A model generated the notes under the pieces. That model searched no databases. It was not told the DNA's origin and saw only the letters and a program-made list of their open reading frames with translations. Source: Pseudomonas nitroreducens NBRC 12694 (lineage in GTDB: Bacteria > Pseudomonadota > Gammaproteobacteria > Pseudomonadales > Pseudomonadaceae). Taken from it: DNA of 64,000 nt. The stretch covers positions 1-64,000 of the forward strand of contig NZ_BDAI01000003.1 in the NCBI RefSeq assembly GCF_002091755.1, written 5' to 3'. The position numbers and the translations under genes are program-made. Below, piece by piece: positions 19,283 to 27,731 of the stretch. Each line of letters begins with the position of its first letter. Position 1 is the first letter of the stretch.

Positions 19283-20671
19283 ATGCACGATTCCCACACT
19301 GAGCGCATGAGTGGCACCGAAACCCGCGCGGCCGCCGGCCTGTCCCTGGTCTTCGCGTTCCGCATGCTCGGCATGTTCATGGTCCTGCCGGTGCTCGCCA
19401 CCTATGGCCAGGACCTGGCCGGCGCCACCCCGGCACTGATCGGCCTGGCCATCGGCGCCTACGGCCTGACCCAGGCGATCCTGCAGATCCCGCTGGGCAC
19501 CTTGTCCGACCGCATCGGCCGCCGGCCGATCATCATCGTCGGCCTGCTGGTGTTCGCCGCCGGCGCCGCGCTGGCGGCCAACGCCGATTCCATCTGGGGC
19601 ATCATCGCCGGCCGCGTCCTGCAGGGTGCCGGGGCGATTTCCGCGGCGGTGATGGCGATGCTTTCCGACCTCACCCGCGAGCAGCACCGCACCAAGGCCA
19701 TGGCGATGATCGGCATGAGCATCGGCGTGTCCTTCGCCGTGGCGATGGTTGCCGGCCCCGTGCTGACCCACTGGTTCGGCCTGCACGGGCTGTTCTGGTT
19801 CACCGCCGGCATGGCCCTGGTGGGCATGCTGATCATCCTGTTCTTCGTGCCAACGCCTGACCACCGCATGCAGCATCGCGAGTCGAGCGTGGCCAAGCAG
19901 TCGCTGCTGCCGACCCTGAAGAACGGCGAACTGCTGCGCCTGGACGCCGGCATCCTGGTGCTGCACGCGATCCTCATGGCCAGCTTCGTCGCGCTGCCGC
20001 TGGCACTGGTCGAGCGCGCCGGGCTGCCCAAGGAAGAACACTGGTGGGTCTACCTGACCGCGCTGCTGGTGGGCTTCTTCGGCATGGTGCCGTTCATCAT
20101 CTACGCCGAGAAGAAGCGCCAGATGAAGCGCGTACTGGCCGGCGCCGTGGCAACCCTGATGCTCTGCGAACTGTTCTTCTGGGAGTTCGGCAACAGCCTC
20201 AAGGAACTGGTGTTCGGCATCATCGTCTACTTCACCGCGTTCAACCTGCTGGAGGCCTCGCTGCCCTCGCTGGTGAGCAAGGTGTCGCCGGCCGGTGGCA
20301 AGGGCACGGCGATGGGCGTGTACTCCACCAGCCAGTTCCTCGGCGCCGCCGTGGGCGGCATCCTCGGCGGCTGGATGTACCAGCACGGCGGGCTCGACGG
20401 GGTGTTCATCGGCTGCGCGGTGCTGGCTGCCCTCTGGCTGGCGATTGCTGTTACCATGCGCGAACCGCCTTATGTAACGAGTATTCGCCTGCCTTTGTCC
20501 GACGAGGCCCTGCGCGATGCTTCGTTGGCTGAGCGTTTCAAGGCATTGCCCGGTGTGAGCGATGTGATGGTGGTCGCTGAAGAAGCGGCCGCTTATGTCA
20601 AAGTGGATTCCCAACAAGTGGATCGCACGTCCCTCGAGCGCCTCGCCGGTGCCGAGCAGGCGACGTGCTGA
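19283..20671 (+). CDS. MFS transporter with C-terminal YAM-like domain (YajR type)
   Basis: A 462-residue major facilitator protein with about twelve membrane segments. It shows the MFS motif A-like GTLSDRIGRRP between TM2 and TM3. Beyond TM12, the last 60 residues (SIRLPLSDEALRDASLAERFKALPGVSDVMVVAEE) form a soluble ferredoxin-like domain as in E. coli YajR. The substrate is unknown; it is probably a proton-driven exporter. The start at 19283 is preceded by GAGGGG. It is divergent from uvrA and 18 bases ahead of ssb. Confidence 0.85.
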   Translation: MHDSHTERMSGTETRAAAGLSLVFAFRMLGMFMVLPVLATYGQDLAGATPALIGLAIGAYGLTQAILQIPLGTLSDRIGRRPIIIVGLLVFAAGAALAANADSIWGIIAGRVLQGAGAISAAVMAMLSDLTREQHRTKAMAMIGMSIGVSFAVAMVAGPVLTHWFGLHGLFWFTAGMALVGMLIILFFVPTPDHRMQHRESSVAKQSLLPTLKNGELLRLDAGILVLHAILMASFVALPLALVERAGLPKEEHWWVYLTALLVGFFGMVPFIIYAEKKRQMKRVLAGAVATLMLCELFFWEFGNSLKELVFGIIVYFTAFNLLEASLPSLVSKVSPAGGKGTAMGVYSTSQFLGAAVGGILGGWMYQHGGLDGVFIGCAVLAALWLAIAVTMREPPYVTSIRLPLSDEALRDASLAERFKALPGVSDVMVVAEEAAAYVKVDSQQVDRTSLERLAGAEQATC

Positions 20672-20689
20672 AGCCTTTAGGAGAGCGTC

Positions 20690-21187
20690 ATGGCCCGTGG
20701 GGTTAACAAAGTCATTCTGGTAGGTAACGTCGGTGGCGATCCGGAAACCCGTTACATGCCCAACGGCAACGCGGTGACCAACGTCACCCTGGCCACCAGC
20801 GAGAGCTGGAAGGACAAGCAGACCGGCCAGCAGCAGGAGCGTACCGAGTGGCACCGCGTGGTGTTCTTCGGTCGCCTGGCGGAGATCGTCGCCGAGTACG
20901 TGCGCAAGGGCTCGCAGATCTACGTCGAAGGCAGCCTGCGCACTCGCAAGTGGCAGGGCCAGGACGGTCAGGACAAGTACACCACCGAGATCGTGGTCGA
21001 CATCAACGGCAACATGCAGCTGCTCGGCGGCCGTCCGGGCGCCGGTGGTGACGATGCTCCGCGCGCTCCCCGCGAGCCGCAGCAGCGTCCGCAGCAGGCC
21101 CAGCGTCCTGCGCCGCAGCAGCAGTCCCAGCCCGCGCCGCAACCGGCTCCGGACTACGACAGCTTCGACGACGATATTCCGTTCTGA
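20690..21187 (+). CDS. ssb: Single-stranded DNA-binding protein
   Basis: A 165-residue SSB. The N-terminal OB fold (residues 1-110, GVNKVILVGNVGGDPETRYM) is followed by a Gln/Pro-rich linker. The acidic tip DDDIPF binds partner repair proteins. GGAGAG precedes the ATG. The order uvrA, MFS, ssb matches P. aeruginosa as I recall it. A terminator follows. Confidence 0.97.
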   Translation: MARGVNKVILVGNVGGDPETRYMPNGNAVTNVTLATSESWKDKQTGQQQERTEWHRVVFFGRLAEIVAEYVRKGSQIYVEGSLRTRKWQGQDGQDKYTTEIVVDINGNMQLLGGRPGAGGDDAPRAPREPQQRPQQAQRPAPQQQSQPAPQPAPDYDSFDDDIPF

Positions 21188-21209
21188 TCCGAACGATTCG
21201 TCTCCCAAG

Positions 21210-21236
21210 AGCGCAGCCTTCGAGCTGCGCTTTTGC
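21210..21236 (+). terminator. Rho-independent terminator after ssb
   Basis: AGCGCAGC and GCTGCGCT form a compact stem around a CTTCGA loop, followed by a short T run. Confidence 0.82.
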
Positions 21237-21298
21237 GTTTCTGGGACGCTCGTTTTGGCGAATGTTCGTAAAAGTCTTTCTCGGTGGCGACTATTTAA

Positions 21299-21310
21299 TT
21301 AGCTAGCTAA
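21299..21310. promoter_or_regulatory. Perfect 12-bp palindrome TTAGCTAGCTAA
   Basis: This isolated AT-rich palindrome lies 54 bases before the small gene at 21364. It differs by one base from the SlyA/MarR-family consensus TTAGCAAGCTAA, so a MarR-type operator is possible. No such regulator gene is nearby. Confidence 0.35.
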
Positions 21311-21363
21311 CTGAATGATTCTGGAGCTGCCTTGATGTACGGCAAAACCGGAGAAGAAAAGAC

Positions 21364-21552
21364 ATGAGCATTACAGTGACCGAGCGTGACGACGACCATA
21401 AATCCCGCGAGTTCCGCGCCCATGGAGGGCGTTGCTGGGATGTGTACCAGGAAGGCCTGCTGGTCGGCATCTTCCACAGCGAGAGCGAGGCGCAAGCCTA
21501 TCGCGTCGCCCTGGAGTTGGAGACGCGCTACCGCCACGCGGCAGAGTTCTAG
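21364..21552 (+). CDS. Conserved small hypothetical protein, 62 residues
   Basis: A short soluble, acidic/basic mixed protein (MSITVTERDDDHKSREFRAH) with the segment CWDVYQEGLLVGIFHSESEAQAYRVALELE, which looks like a small alpha/beta fold. There is no signal peptide, membrane segment or known motif. GGAGAAGAAAAG lies ahead of the ATG. It stands alone between ssb and the TonB receptor with a palindromic possible operator upstream. Function is unknown. Coding is likely because the ribosome site and amino-acid composition fit. Confidence 0.68.
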   Translation: MSITVTERDDDHKSREFRAHGGRCWDVYQEGLLVGIFHSESEAQAYRVALELETRYRHAAEF

Positions 21553-21555
21553 AAA

Positions 21556-21590
21556 GCAAAAAGCCCCGTGGCGACGGCCGCGCCACGGGG
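21556..21590 (-). terminator. Terminator of the TonB receptor gene
   Basis: Read on the minus strand, GCCCCGTGGCG and CGCCACGGGGC form an 11-bp GC-rich stem followed by TTTTTGCTTT. It lies about 95 bases after the receptor stop codon. It could also weakly act on the small plus-strand gene. Confidence 0.78.
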
Positions 21591-21683
21591 CGTGTGAGTC
21601 CTGAATCCCTACAAAAAACATCCGCGTGCGCAGGCAATGCGGAGGTTCTGGGGAAACCGCCCGGCGAACCGGGCGGCAGGCGA

Positions 21684-24128
21684 TCAGAACTGGTAGTTCA
21701 CCGTCGCGGTGACGTTGCGCTTCTCGCCGAAGTAGCAGAAGTCCAGGCTGTAGCAGGACGCGACGTAATCCTTGTCCAGCAGGTTGTTGGCGTTGAGGCT
21801 GACATCCAGGCCCTTCAGGCCGACGCGGGAAAGGTCGTAGCCGATGCGCGCATCCAGCAGGGTGTAGTCCGGCACGCGCAGGGTGTTTTCCTTGTCCGCC
21901 CAGGTCTCGCCGACGTAGCGGGCGCCGCCGCCGAGGCTCAGGCCATCCAGCGGGCCGGCGTTGAAGCCGTAGTCGGCCCACAGCGAGGCCATGTGCTTGG
22001 GCGCCTGGTTCGGGGTGTGGCCCTGGTTGCCGTCCAGCGACTTGGTGTAGGTGATGTCGGTGTAGGTGTAGCTGCCGAGCAGCTTGAGGTTGTCGGTGAC
22101 CTGGGTGTGGGCTTCCAGCTCGAAGCCCTGGGAACGCACTTCGCCCACGGAGGTGTAGAAGTTGTCCTGCGGCTCCTTCGACGCGACGTTCTCCTGGGTG
22201 ATGTGGAAGACCGATGCGGTGTACAGGCTGCGGCTGCCCTCGGGCTGGAACTTCAGGCCGGCTTCCCACTGCTTGCCCTCGGTCGGTTCCAGCGGTGTAC
22301 CGGACTGGTCGGAGTAGGCGTTGGGGTTGAACGACTCGGAGTAGCTGATGTACGGCGCGATACCGTTGTCGAACAGGTACAGCGCGCCGAGGCGGCCGGT
22401 GAACTTCTTCCAGTCGTCGTCGGCCTTGCTGCCGGTGCTGCGATTCTTGTCCTCGACGGTCACCCAGTCCTCCCGCATGCCCAGCGAGAAGCGCCAGTTG
22501 TCGATGTCGATCAGGTCCTGCAGGTAGACGCCGGTCTGCTCGAGGCGACGGGTATGGTTGTCGTCGGGGTAGTAGCTGATGGCGTCGTTGCCGTAGTGCG
22601 GGTGGAAGGCGTCCAGCGGTTGCGCCGAGCCCGAGCGCCAGTCCACGGTGGTGCGACGCTTCTGGTAGTCCAGGCCCATCAGCAGGGTGTGCTTGGCGGC
22701 GCCGGTGTTGAACTCGGCCTGGGCCATGTTATCGATGATGTACGCCTGCAGGTGCTCGCTGGCGCCGGAGAAGTAGCGGTTCAGGGTGTTCTCGTCAGGC
22801 GCGGTCCAGCCGTACGCATAGACCTGGGAGAGGTCGACGTCGGAGTGCAGGTAGCGGAAGTTCTGCCGCGCGGTCCAGACGTCGTCGAAGCGGTGCTCCA
22901 GCTGGTAGCCGAACATGCGCTGCGTGCGGTCGAAGTCGTCCTTGCTCGGCTCGCCGTCGAAGAATTCGCGGGAGATCTTCTGGCCATTGTGGTGGAACAG
23001 CGCGCCATCCGCCGGCACGCCGCCGTGGTAGCCGCCGTTCGGGTCGTGCTGCAGGTAGCCCCGCAGGGTCAGCGTGGTGTCGTCGGTGAAGTCGATGGCC
23101 AGGGTCGGGGCGATGGCGTAGCGCTCTTCCTTGACGTGGTCGAACTGGGTGTCCGAACCCTTGCCCAGGCCGACCAGGCGGTAGGCGATGCGCTTCTCTT
23201 CATCCAGTGGGCCGCTGAAGTCGAAGCCCATTTCCTTCTGGCCCATGTTGCCGACGGTGCCGGTGATCTGGTGGTAATCCTCGTACAGCGGCTTCTTGCT
23301 GGTCAGCGCCACCAGCCCGCCCGGAAGACTGCGGCCGTAAAGCACCGAGGACGGGCCCTTGAGCACATCGATGCGCTCAAGGAAGTACGGGTCGATCTGC
23401 ATCGAGCTGAAGGTGCCGCTGTCGCCCATGGCCTTCAGGCCGTCGAGGTAGATGTTGTCAACGCTGTTGTCGGCGAAGCCGCGCATGACGATGTAGTCGT
23501 AGCGGTTCGAGGCGCCGACCTGGCCGGTGAAGATACCGGGGGTGTAGCGGATCGCCTGCTGCACGGTCTTCGACGCGGTGTCGTCGATCTGCTCGCGGGT
23601 GATCACCGAGACGCTCTGGCTGGTTTCCAGCAGGGACTTGGAGGTCTTGGTGGCGATCTGGCTGTGGGTTGCCAGGTAGCCGTCTTCCTCGCCCAGTGCG
23701 TTGCCCAGGGCGAATACGTCGCTGGACGGCATGGCCAGCACGTCGGTCGGTGCGGCCGGGCGCAGCACGTAGTTGCCGTTGCCCTGGTCCACGGCCTCCA
23801 GCGGAGTGTCCGCCAGCAGGCGCCCGAGGCCCTGGTCCACCGAGTAGGTGCCGTTCAGCCCCGCCGAATTCAGCCCGCGTGTCTGCTCCGGGGTTGCCGA
23901 CAGGGTGATCCCCGCTTCGCGGGCGAAGGCGTTCAGTACCTCGCCCAGCGGGCCGGCCGGGATGGCATAGGCGCGGCTGCTGGTGATGGCGGCGCCGTCT
24001 TCGGCGAAGGCGGTCAGCGGCAGGCTGGCGCCGAGGCTGGCGCACAGCAGCGCGCCACGCACGGCATGGGCCAGGCGGCTGGCGCGGGGCAGGGCGGGGG
24101 AGGCGGTCGGGGTGTGGACGGCTCGCAT
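21684..24128 (-). CDS. TonB-dependent ferric hydroxamate-type siderophore receptor with signalling domain
   Basis: An 814-residue outer-membrane receptor. A signal peptide ends near LPLTAFA. An STN signalling domain (about residues 45-125, AYAIPAGPLGEVLNAFAREAG) marks a FecA/FpvA-like transducer. Next come a plug (SVSVITREQIDDTASKTVQQAIRYTPGI, IDVLKGPSSVLYGRSLPGGL) and a 22-strand barrel ending in aromatic Phe. The end DYVASCYSLDFCYFGEKRNV resembles the paired-Cys end of FhuA, so a hydroxamate such as ferrichrome or ferrioxamine is the likely ligand. P. aeruginosa FiuA is the closest remembered match. The sigma and anti-sigma genes lie just upstream. Confidence 0.9.
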   Translation of the reverse strand: MRAVHTPTASPALPRASRLAHAVRGALLCASLGASLPLTAFAEDGAAITSSRAYAIPAGPLGEVLNAFAREAGITLSATPEQTRGLNSAGLNGTYSVDQGLGRLLADTPLEAVDQGNGNYVLRPAAPTDVLAMPSSDVFALGNALGEEDGYLATHSQIATKTSKSLLETSQSVSVITREQIDDTASKTVQQAIRYTPGIFTGQVGASNRYDYIVMRGFADNSVDNIYLDGLKAMGDSGTFSSMQIDPYFLERIDVLKGPSSVLYGRSLPGGLVALTSKKPLYEDYHQITGTVGNMGQKEMGFDFSGPLDEEKRIAYRLVGLGKGSDTQFDHVKEERYAIAPTLAIDFTDDTTLTLRGYLQHDPNGGYHGGVPADGALFHHNGQKISREFFDGEPSKDDFDRTQRMFGYQLEHRFDDVWTARQNFRYLHSDVDLSQVYAYGWTAPDENTLNRYFSGASEHLQAYIIDNMAQAEFNTGAAKHTLLMGLDYQKRRTTVDWRSGSAQPLDAFHPHYGNDAISYYPDDNHTRRLEQTGVYLQDLIDIDNWRFSLGMREDWVTVEDKNRSTGSKADDDWKKFTGRLGALYLFDNGIAPYISYSESFNPNAYSDQSGTPLEPTEGKQWEAGLKFQPEGSRSLYTASVFHITQENVASKEPQDNFYTSVGEVRSQGFELEAHTQVTDNLKLLGSYTYTDITYTKSLDGNQGHTPNQAPKHMASLWADYGFNAGPLDGLSLGGGARYVGETWADKENTLRVPDYTLLDARIGYDLSRVGLKGLDVSLNANNLLDKDYVASCYSLDFCYFGEKRNVTATVNYQF

Positions 24129-24198
24129 GGAGGGGCTTCCGTGGACAGGGGAATGATCGGGTTATTCCTCCTTGCCGACCGAGGCGGCGAAACCCGAC

Positions 24199-24233
24199 AA
24201 AAATAATTCTCGATTGCGAAGAAATATTATTTT
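24199..24233 (-). promoter_or_regulatory. AT-rich promoter region of the TonB receptor
   Basis: This is a sharply AT-rich island in GC-rich DNA about 75-105 bases before the receptor start, containing an imperfect AATAAT...ATTATT repeat. It is the most likely place for the ECF-sigma promoter and perhaps a Fur site. I could not assign the hexamers. Confidence 0.35.
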
Positions 24234-24271
24234 GCGGCGACCTTATCGGTGGCTTGGTTTAAGGCTCGGGC

Positions 24272-24410
24272 AAGGGCCCCTCTCCCTGAAGAGAGAGGGG
24301 ACTGATCGGAGTGGGGGGATACGTCTTTGCTCGCCGGTGGGCGCAGTTCTTTCCGTTCGCACGGATAACTCCCTCCCCCTTCAGGGAAAGAGCGGGGGAG
24401 AGGGTGTTGG
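24272..24410. repeat. Pair of CT/AG-rich palindromic intergenic repeats
   Basis: CCCCTCTC and GAGAGGGG (24277-24300) form one hairpin. About 70 bases later an inverted, related copy (CTCCCTCCCCCTTCAGGG... GGGGGAGAGGG, about 24370-24406) occurs. A relative is found at 34655-34703. These look like a dispersed Pseudomonas intergenic repeat. Together with the AT-rich patch they fill the 303-base gap between the anti-sigma gene and the receptor gene; no gene is seen there. Confidence 0.55.
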
Positions 24411-24431
24411 GCCGAGCGCCGATCTTCCCAT

Positions 24432-25400
24432 TCAGCTCCGCGCGCTGACCGTCACCCACCAGTCGGTGCGCTTCTCCACTCGCACCGGCAGCGTCTGCGG
24501 CAGCAGGGCCAGCAGTTGATTGGTATCGTCCAGGCGGAATACGCCGGAGAGCCGCAAGTCGGCCACGCTTTCGTCGCAGTGCAGGTGGCCATGGCGATAG
24601 CGGCCGATCTCGGCGAGGAAGTCGGCCAGGCGCATGTCGCGGGTAACGATCAGCCCATCGGCCCAGGCGGCGCTGTCCATGTTGCTGCGTTCGGCCAGGA
24701 GGGCGCTGTCGCCGTTGATCTCGAAGGTCTGTCCGGGCTCGGCGATGGCAGTGGTCTGACCGCGCACGCGCGGAGCGATGGCCACCGAGCCTGCCTCGAC
24801 GCTCAGGCGTGTGCTGCGCTCGTCCTGGCGCAGGACAAACCGCGTACCCAGCGCCTCGAACAGACCATCCCGGTTGCTCACCCGCAGTGGGCGTGAGGCG
24901 TCCTTGGCCGTGCTCAGCAGGATCTCGCCACGCTCCAGAAGCAGCAGGCGCTGGTTCGTATCGAAGCGCACATTCACCGCGCTGTCGGTGTTCAGTTGCA
25001 GCACGCTGCCATCGGTCAGGGTGAAGCGCTGGCGCTCGCCGACGGTTGTGCTGAAGTCCGCCATCCAGCGTTGCCAGGGCGCGACCTCGCGGGCCAGCCA
25101 CAGCGCGGAGGCGCCGACGGCGAAGGTCGACAGCAGCTTGAGCGCCTGGCGCCGCTGCAGTCGCTGAGTGGAGCTTTCCAGGGTTTCCAGCGCCACCCGA
25201 GCACCGGGCACTGCCTGGTAGCTGGCCGCCAGTTCACTGTTCAGCGCCTGCACCCGCAGCCAGGCGGTTTCGTGTTCGGGATTGGCCTGGCGCCAGTGTT
25301 CGCAGGCGTTGCGCAGTTCGGCATCGGCATTGCCGTTCAGCCGCAGGGTCCACTGGATCGCCTGCTTCACCACCCGTGGATCGGGTGTGGTGCCATTCAT
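24432..25400 (-). CDS. FecR-type anti-sigma/sigma regulator
   Basis: A 322-residue inner-membrane regulator. It has an N-terminal cytoplasmic part with the HWRQANPEHETAWLRV motif of FecR proteins. One membrane segment follows (about residues 85-105, LLSTFAVGASALWLA). The periplasmic FecR domain has RFTLTDGSVLQLNTDSAVNVRF and RDGLFEALGTRFVLR. It passes the receptor signal to the ECF sigma factor. The start at 25400 overlaps the sigma gene stop (ATGA), so the two are translationally coupled. P. aeruginosa FiuR is the likely counterpart. Confidence 0.88.
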   Translation of the reverse strand: MNGTTPDPRVVKQAIQWTLRLNGNADAELRNACEHWRQANPEHETAWLRVQALNSELAASYQAVPGARVALETLESSTQRLQRRQALKLLSTFAVGASALWLAREVAPWQRWMADFSTTVGERQRFTLTDGSVLQLNTDSAVNVRFDTNQRLLLLERGEILLSTAKDASRPLRVSNRDGLFEALGTRFVLRQDERSTRLSVEAGSVAIAPRVRGQTTAIAEPGQTFEINGDSALLAERSNMDSAAWADGLIVTRDMRLADFLAEIGRYRHGHLHCDESVADLRLSGVFRLDDTNQLLALLPQTLPVRVEKRTDWWVTVSARS

Positions 25401-25894
25401 TCGGCGTACCGCAGTTGGTAGCAGTGGAACAGCGCCTCGGCGACGTAGCGCTCCACCGAGCGCACGGAAACGCCCAGTTCCTCGGCGATCTGCGCATGCG
25501 GCATGCCTTCGCACTGGGCCAGCAGGAAGGCGCTGCGCACCTTGGGCTTGAGCCCATCGAGCAGGCGGGCGATGTTTTCCAGCAGTTGCAGGATGCTGTG
25601 CTGGGCCTCCGCCGAGGGGACTTGTGCCTCGGGCAGGTGCGCGATGGATTCGAGGTAGGCGCGCGCCAGTTCCTCGCGGCGCCAGTGATCGATCACCAGG
25701 CCTCGGGCCACGGTCCGCAGGAAGGCGCGCGGAGTGCGCAGCTCACTGCGCTCGGGCCGCAACAGCACGCGCACGAAGGTGTCCTGCGCCAGGTCGGCGG
25801 CATCGGCGGCATTGCCCAGCCGGCCGCGCAACCAGTTGTGCAGCCAGCCGTGATGGTCGCTGTAGAGCGACTGGACGTCGTAGGTGGAAGACAT
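25397..25894 (-). CDS. ECF sigma factor, FecI/FiuI family
   Basis: A 165-residue sigma factor. Region 2 reads WLRGRLGNAADAADLAQDTFVRVLL, and region 4 has VRSAFLLAQCEGMPHAQIAEELGVSVRSVERYVAEAL with a helix-turn-helix. It should direct transcription of the TonB receptor when the siderophore is present. The ATG at 25894 fits the family start (MSSTYDVQSLYSDHHGWLHNW); a longer frame to 26017 runs through a Fur-box-like promoter and is rejected. Confidence 0.9.
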   Translation of the reverse strand: MSSTYDVQSLYSDHHGWLHNWLRGRLGNAADAADLAQDTFVRVLLRPERSELRTPRAFLRTVARGLVIDHWRREELARAYLESIAHLPEAQVPSAEAQHSILQLLENIARLLDGLKPKVRSAFLLAQCEGMPHAQIAEELGVSVRSVERYVAEALFHCYQLRYAE

Positions 25895-25908
25895 GGGTGC
25901 GCAAAACT

Positions 25909-25927
25909 GCAAATGATAATTTATCGC
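25909..25927 (-). promoter_or_regulatory. Putative Fur box before the ECF sigma gene
   Basis: GCAAATGATAATTTATCGC matches 12 of 19 positions of the Fur consensus, including the core AATGATAAT. It lies 15 bases ahead of the sigma-factor ATG, where Fur binding would block transcription when iron is plentiful. Confidence 0.55.
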
Positions 25928-25982
25928 ATTTTCAACAAGGCGATGGCCATTTGCAAGATATGTCTGAGGCTCCGGTGTTTCC

Positions 25983-26061
25983 TGTAGGAGCGAGCTTGCT
26001 CGCGAACTGTTCGGCACCGGAGCTGCCGGGAAATCTGTTCGCGAGCAAGCTCGCTCCTACA
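25983..26061. repeat. REPIN: two inverted REP palindromes
   Basis: TGTAGGAGCGAGCTTGCTCG (from 25983, ending CGAAC at 26007) and its near-exact inverted copy (26037-26061) flank a 29-base spacer. This is the classic Pseudomonas REP doublet (GAGCGAGCTTGCTCGC core). Similar elements occur at 33907, 38072 and 42609 in this window. The spacer contains no gene. Confidence 0.88.
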
Positions 26062-26081
26062 AATAGGCCTCGTGCCTTTCC

Positions 26082-27731
26082 TCAGCGATACCAGCGCGGC
26101 GTGTACACCCAGTCACCACCGCCGGCACGGGAGAAGCGTCGGGTCAGCGACGAGCCGATGATCACCAGGGTGCGCATGTCCACCATCTCCGGCTCCAGTT
26201 CGCCGAGGGTGACGACGCGCAGGGCTTCCGCCGGGCGGCCGATATCGCGGCCGAGCACCACCAGGGTTTCCGGCGTGCGGTGGCGGCGGACGATGTCCAG
26301 CGCGCGCCCCAACTGCCACGGTCGCGCCTTGGAGATCGGATTGTAGAAGGCCATGGCCAGGTCGGCGGCGCCGGCATGGTCGAGGCGCTTCTCGATGGTT
26401 TCCCAGGGCTTGAGGTTGTCCGACAGGGAAATCAGACAGAAATCGTGCCCCAGCGGCGCCCCGGCCTTGGCCGCGGCGGCCAGTGCGGCGGATACGCCCG
26501 GCAGCACCTCCAGCTCCACGCCATGCCAGTGCGGGTCTTCGCTCTCGTGCAGGGCTTCCATCACGGCGGCGGCCATGGCGAATACGCCGGGGTCGCCGGA
26601 GGAAATGACGACAACCCGGCGCCCGCTGGCGGCCAGCTCGAAAGCGTGGCGGGCGCGCTGCATTTCCTCGCGGTTGTCGGTGCAGTGGCGCACCTGGTCC
26701 TCGCGCAGCGGCTCGGCCATCTTCACGTAGGTTTCGTAGCCGAGCAGGTCCTGGGCTTCGTCCAGGGCGCGGCGCACGGCGGGGATCATGAAGTCGCTGG
26801 CGCCGGGGCCGAGGCCGATCACGCTGAGCTTGCCGCGTGGCTGGCCGATGCCGTGGGCTTCGACCGGCGTCGCGGCGCGGTGCAGGTGGAAGGAGTCGCC
26901 GTGCAGCACGGGCGGCGGCAGCTCGCTGTCGTTGCCGATGAAGCGCAGCGGCACGCCCAGCTCGCTGGCGGCCTCTGCCAGGGCCGGATCGGCCATGCGG
27001 CAGCGCGGGGCGATGACCGCCGCCAGCGATGCCTTTGCCAGTCCGGCTTGCGCCAGGCCCTGGTGGATGCGCTCAGGCAGATGCGAATCCACCAGCGTGA
27101 CATGAGCCAGCACGACGCGCGGGTGGATGCGCAGTTCGTTGTGTGCGATGCCATCGGCGCCCGCATCGATGCGCAAGGTATGCGCGGCGTCTTCGGCCAG
27201 CGGCAGGTCCAGCTTGTCCAGCCAGGGAGCGTCGCCTTCGATGCGCAGCGTGTCGCCGCCCAGCAGGTCGGAGACGAAGCGTTTGCCCTGTTCGATGTCC
27301 GCCAGCGCGTAGCCCTGCGGCGGATCGAGCAGGCAGGCGCCGAAACGCAGCTCGCCGCTGGTGGTGATGGCCGGCGCCACCTCCAGTGCGGTGGCGATTT
27401 CGCGGGCGATGCGATTCACCCCGCCGAGTCCGCCGAGCAGCGGTACCACGGCGCTGCCGTCTTCGGCGACGGCCAGCACCGGCGGTTCGGCGCCCTTCTC
27501 CTCGAGCAGCGGGGCAAGGGTACGGATGACGATGCCGGCGGCGCACAGGGCGATGATCGGGGTGTCGTCGCGGTAGAGCTGGCGCAGGGTATCGCCGAAG
27601 TTGGCGTAAGACTCGTCGGCGCCTTCAACTCGGTCCTTCAGGCCCATCACGCGCGCCTGTGGATAAACCTTCTGCAGGCGCCGGGCAGTGGCCAGTGCGC
27701 CCTGGCCGAGAATGACGATAGCGGTGCGCAT
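26082..27731 (-). CDS. cobJ: Precorrin-3B C17-methyltransferase with CbiG-like N-terminal half
   Basis: A 549-residue fusion. Residues about 1-290 are CbiG-like (VILGQGALATARRL, CAAGIVIRTLAPLL, GGLGGVNRIAR). Residues about 301-549 are a SAM-dependent tetrapyrrole methylase (KLSVIGLGPG, VVISSGDPGVFAMA, VEVLPGVSAALAAA pattern). CobJ methylates C17 and contracts the corrin ring in aerobic B12 synthesis. The ATG at 27731 shares a base with the cobI stop (TGATG); an alternative start four codons upstream exists. It is last of the cobGHIJ operon and read from the 30536-30722 riboswitch. Confidence 0.93.
   Translation of the reverse strand: MRTAIVILGQGALATARRLQKVYPQARVMGLKDRVEGADESYANFGDTLRQLYRDDTPIIALCAAGIVIRTLAPLLEEKGAEPPVLAVAEDGSAVVPLLGGLGGVNRIAREIATALEVAPAITTSGELRFGACLLDPPQGYALADIEQGKRFVSDLLGGDTLRIEGDAPWLDKLDLPLAEDAAHTLRIDAGADGIAHNELRIHPRVVLAHVTLVDSHLPERIHQGLAQAGLAKASLAAVIAPRCRMADPALAEAASELGVPLRFIGNDSELPPPVLHGDSFHLHRAATPVEAHGIGQPRGKLSVIGLGPGASDFMIPAVRRALDEAQDLLGYETYVKMAEPLREDQVRHCTDNREEMQRARHAFELAASGRRVVVISSGDPGVFAMAAAVMEALHESEDPHWHGVELEVLPGVSAALAAAAKAGAPLGHDFCLISLSDNLKPWETIEKRLDHAGAADLAMAFYNPISKARPWQLGRALDIVRRHRTPETLVVLGRDIGRPAEALRVVTLGELEPEMVDMRTLVIIGSSLTRRFSRAGGGDWVYTPRWYR

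Noticed and set aside
19244..21208. 654-codon open frame on the minus strand across the MFS and ssb genes
   Set aside because: His/Gly/Gln-rich shadow reading spanning two well-supported genes and their spacer; no family resemblance.
21432..24206. 924-codon open frame on the plus strand opposite the TonB receptor
   Set aside because: It is the GC-rich mirror of the receptor gene: low-complexity Val/Gly/Ala/Gln composition, no domain, no ribosome site. The minus strand shows a full receptor.
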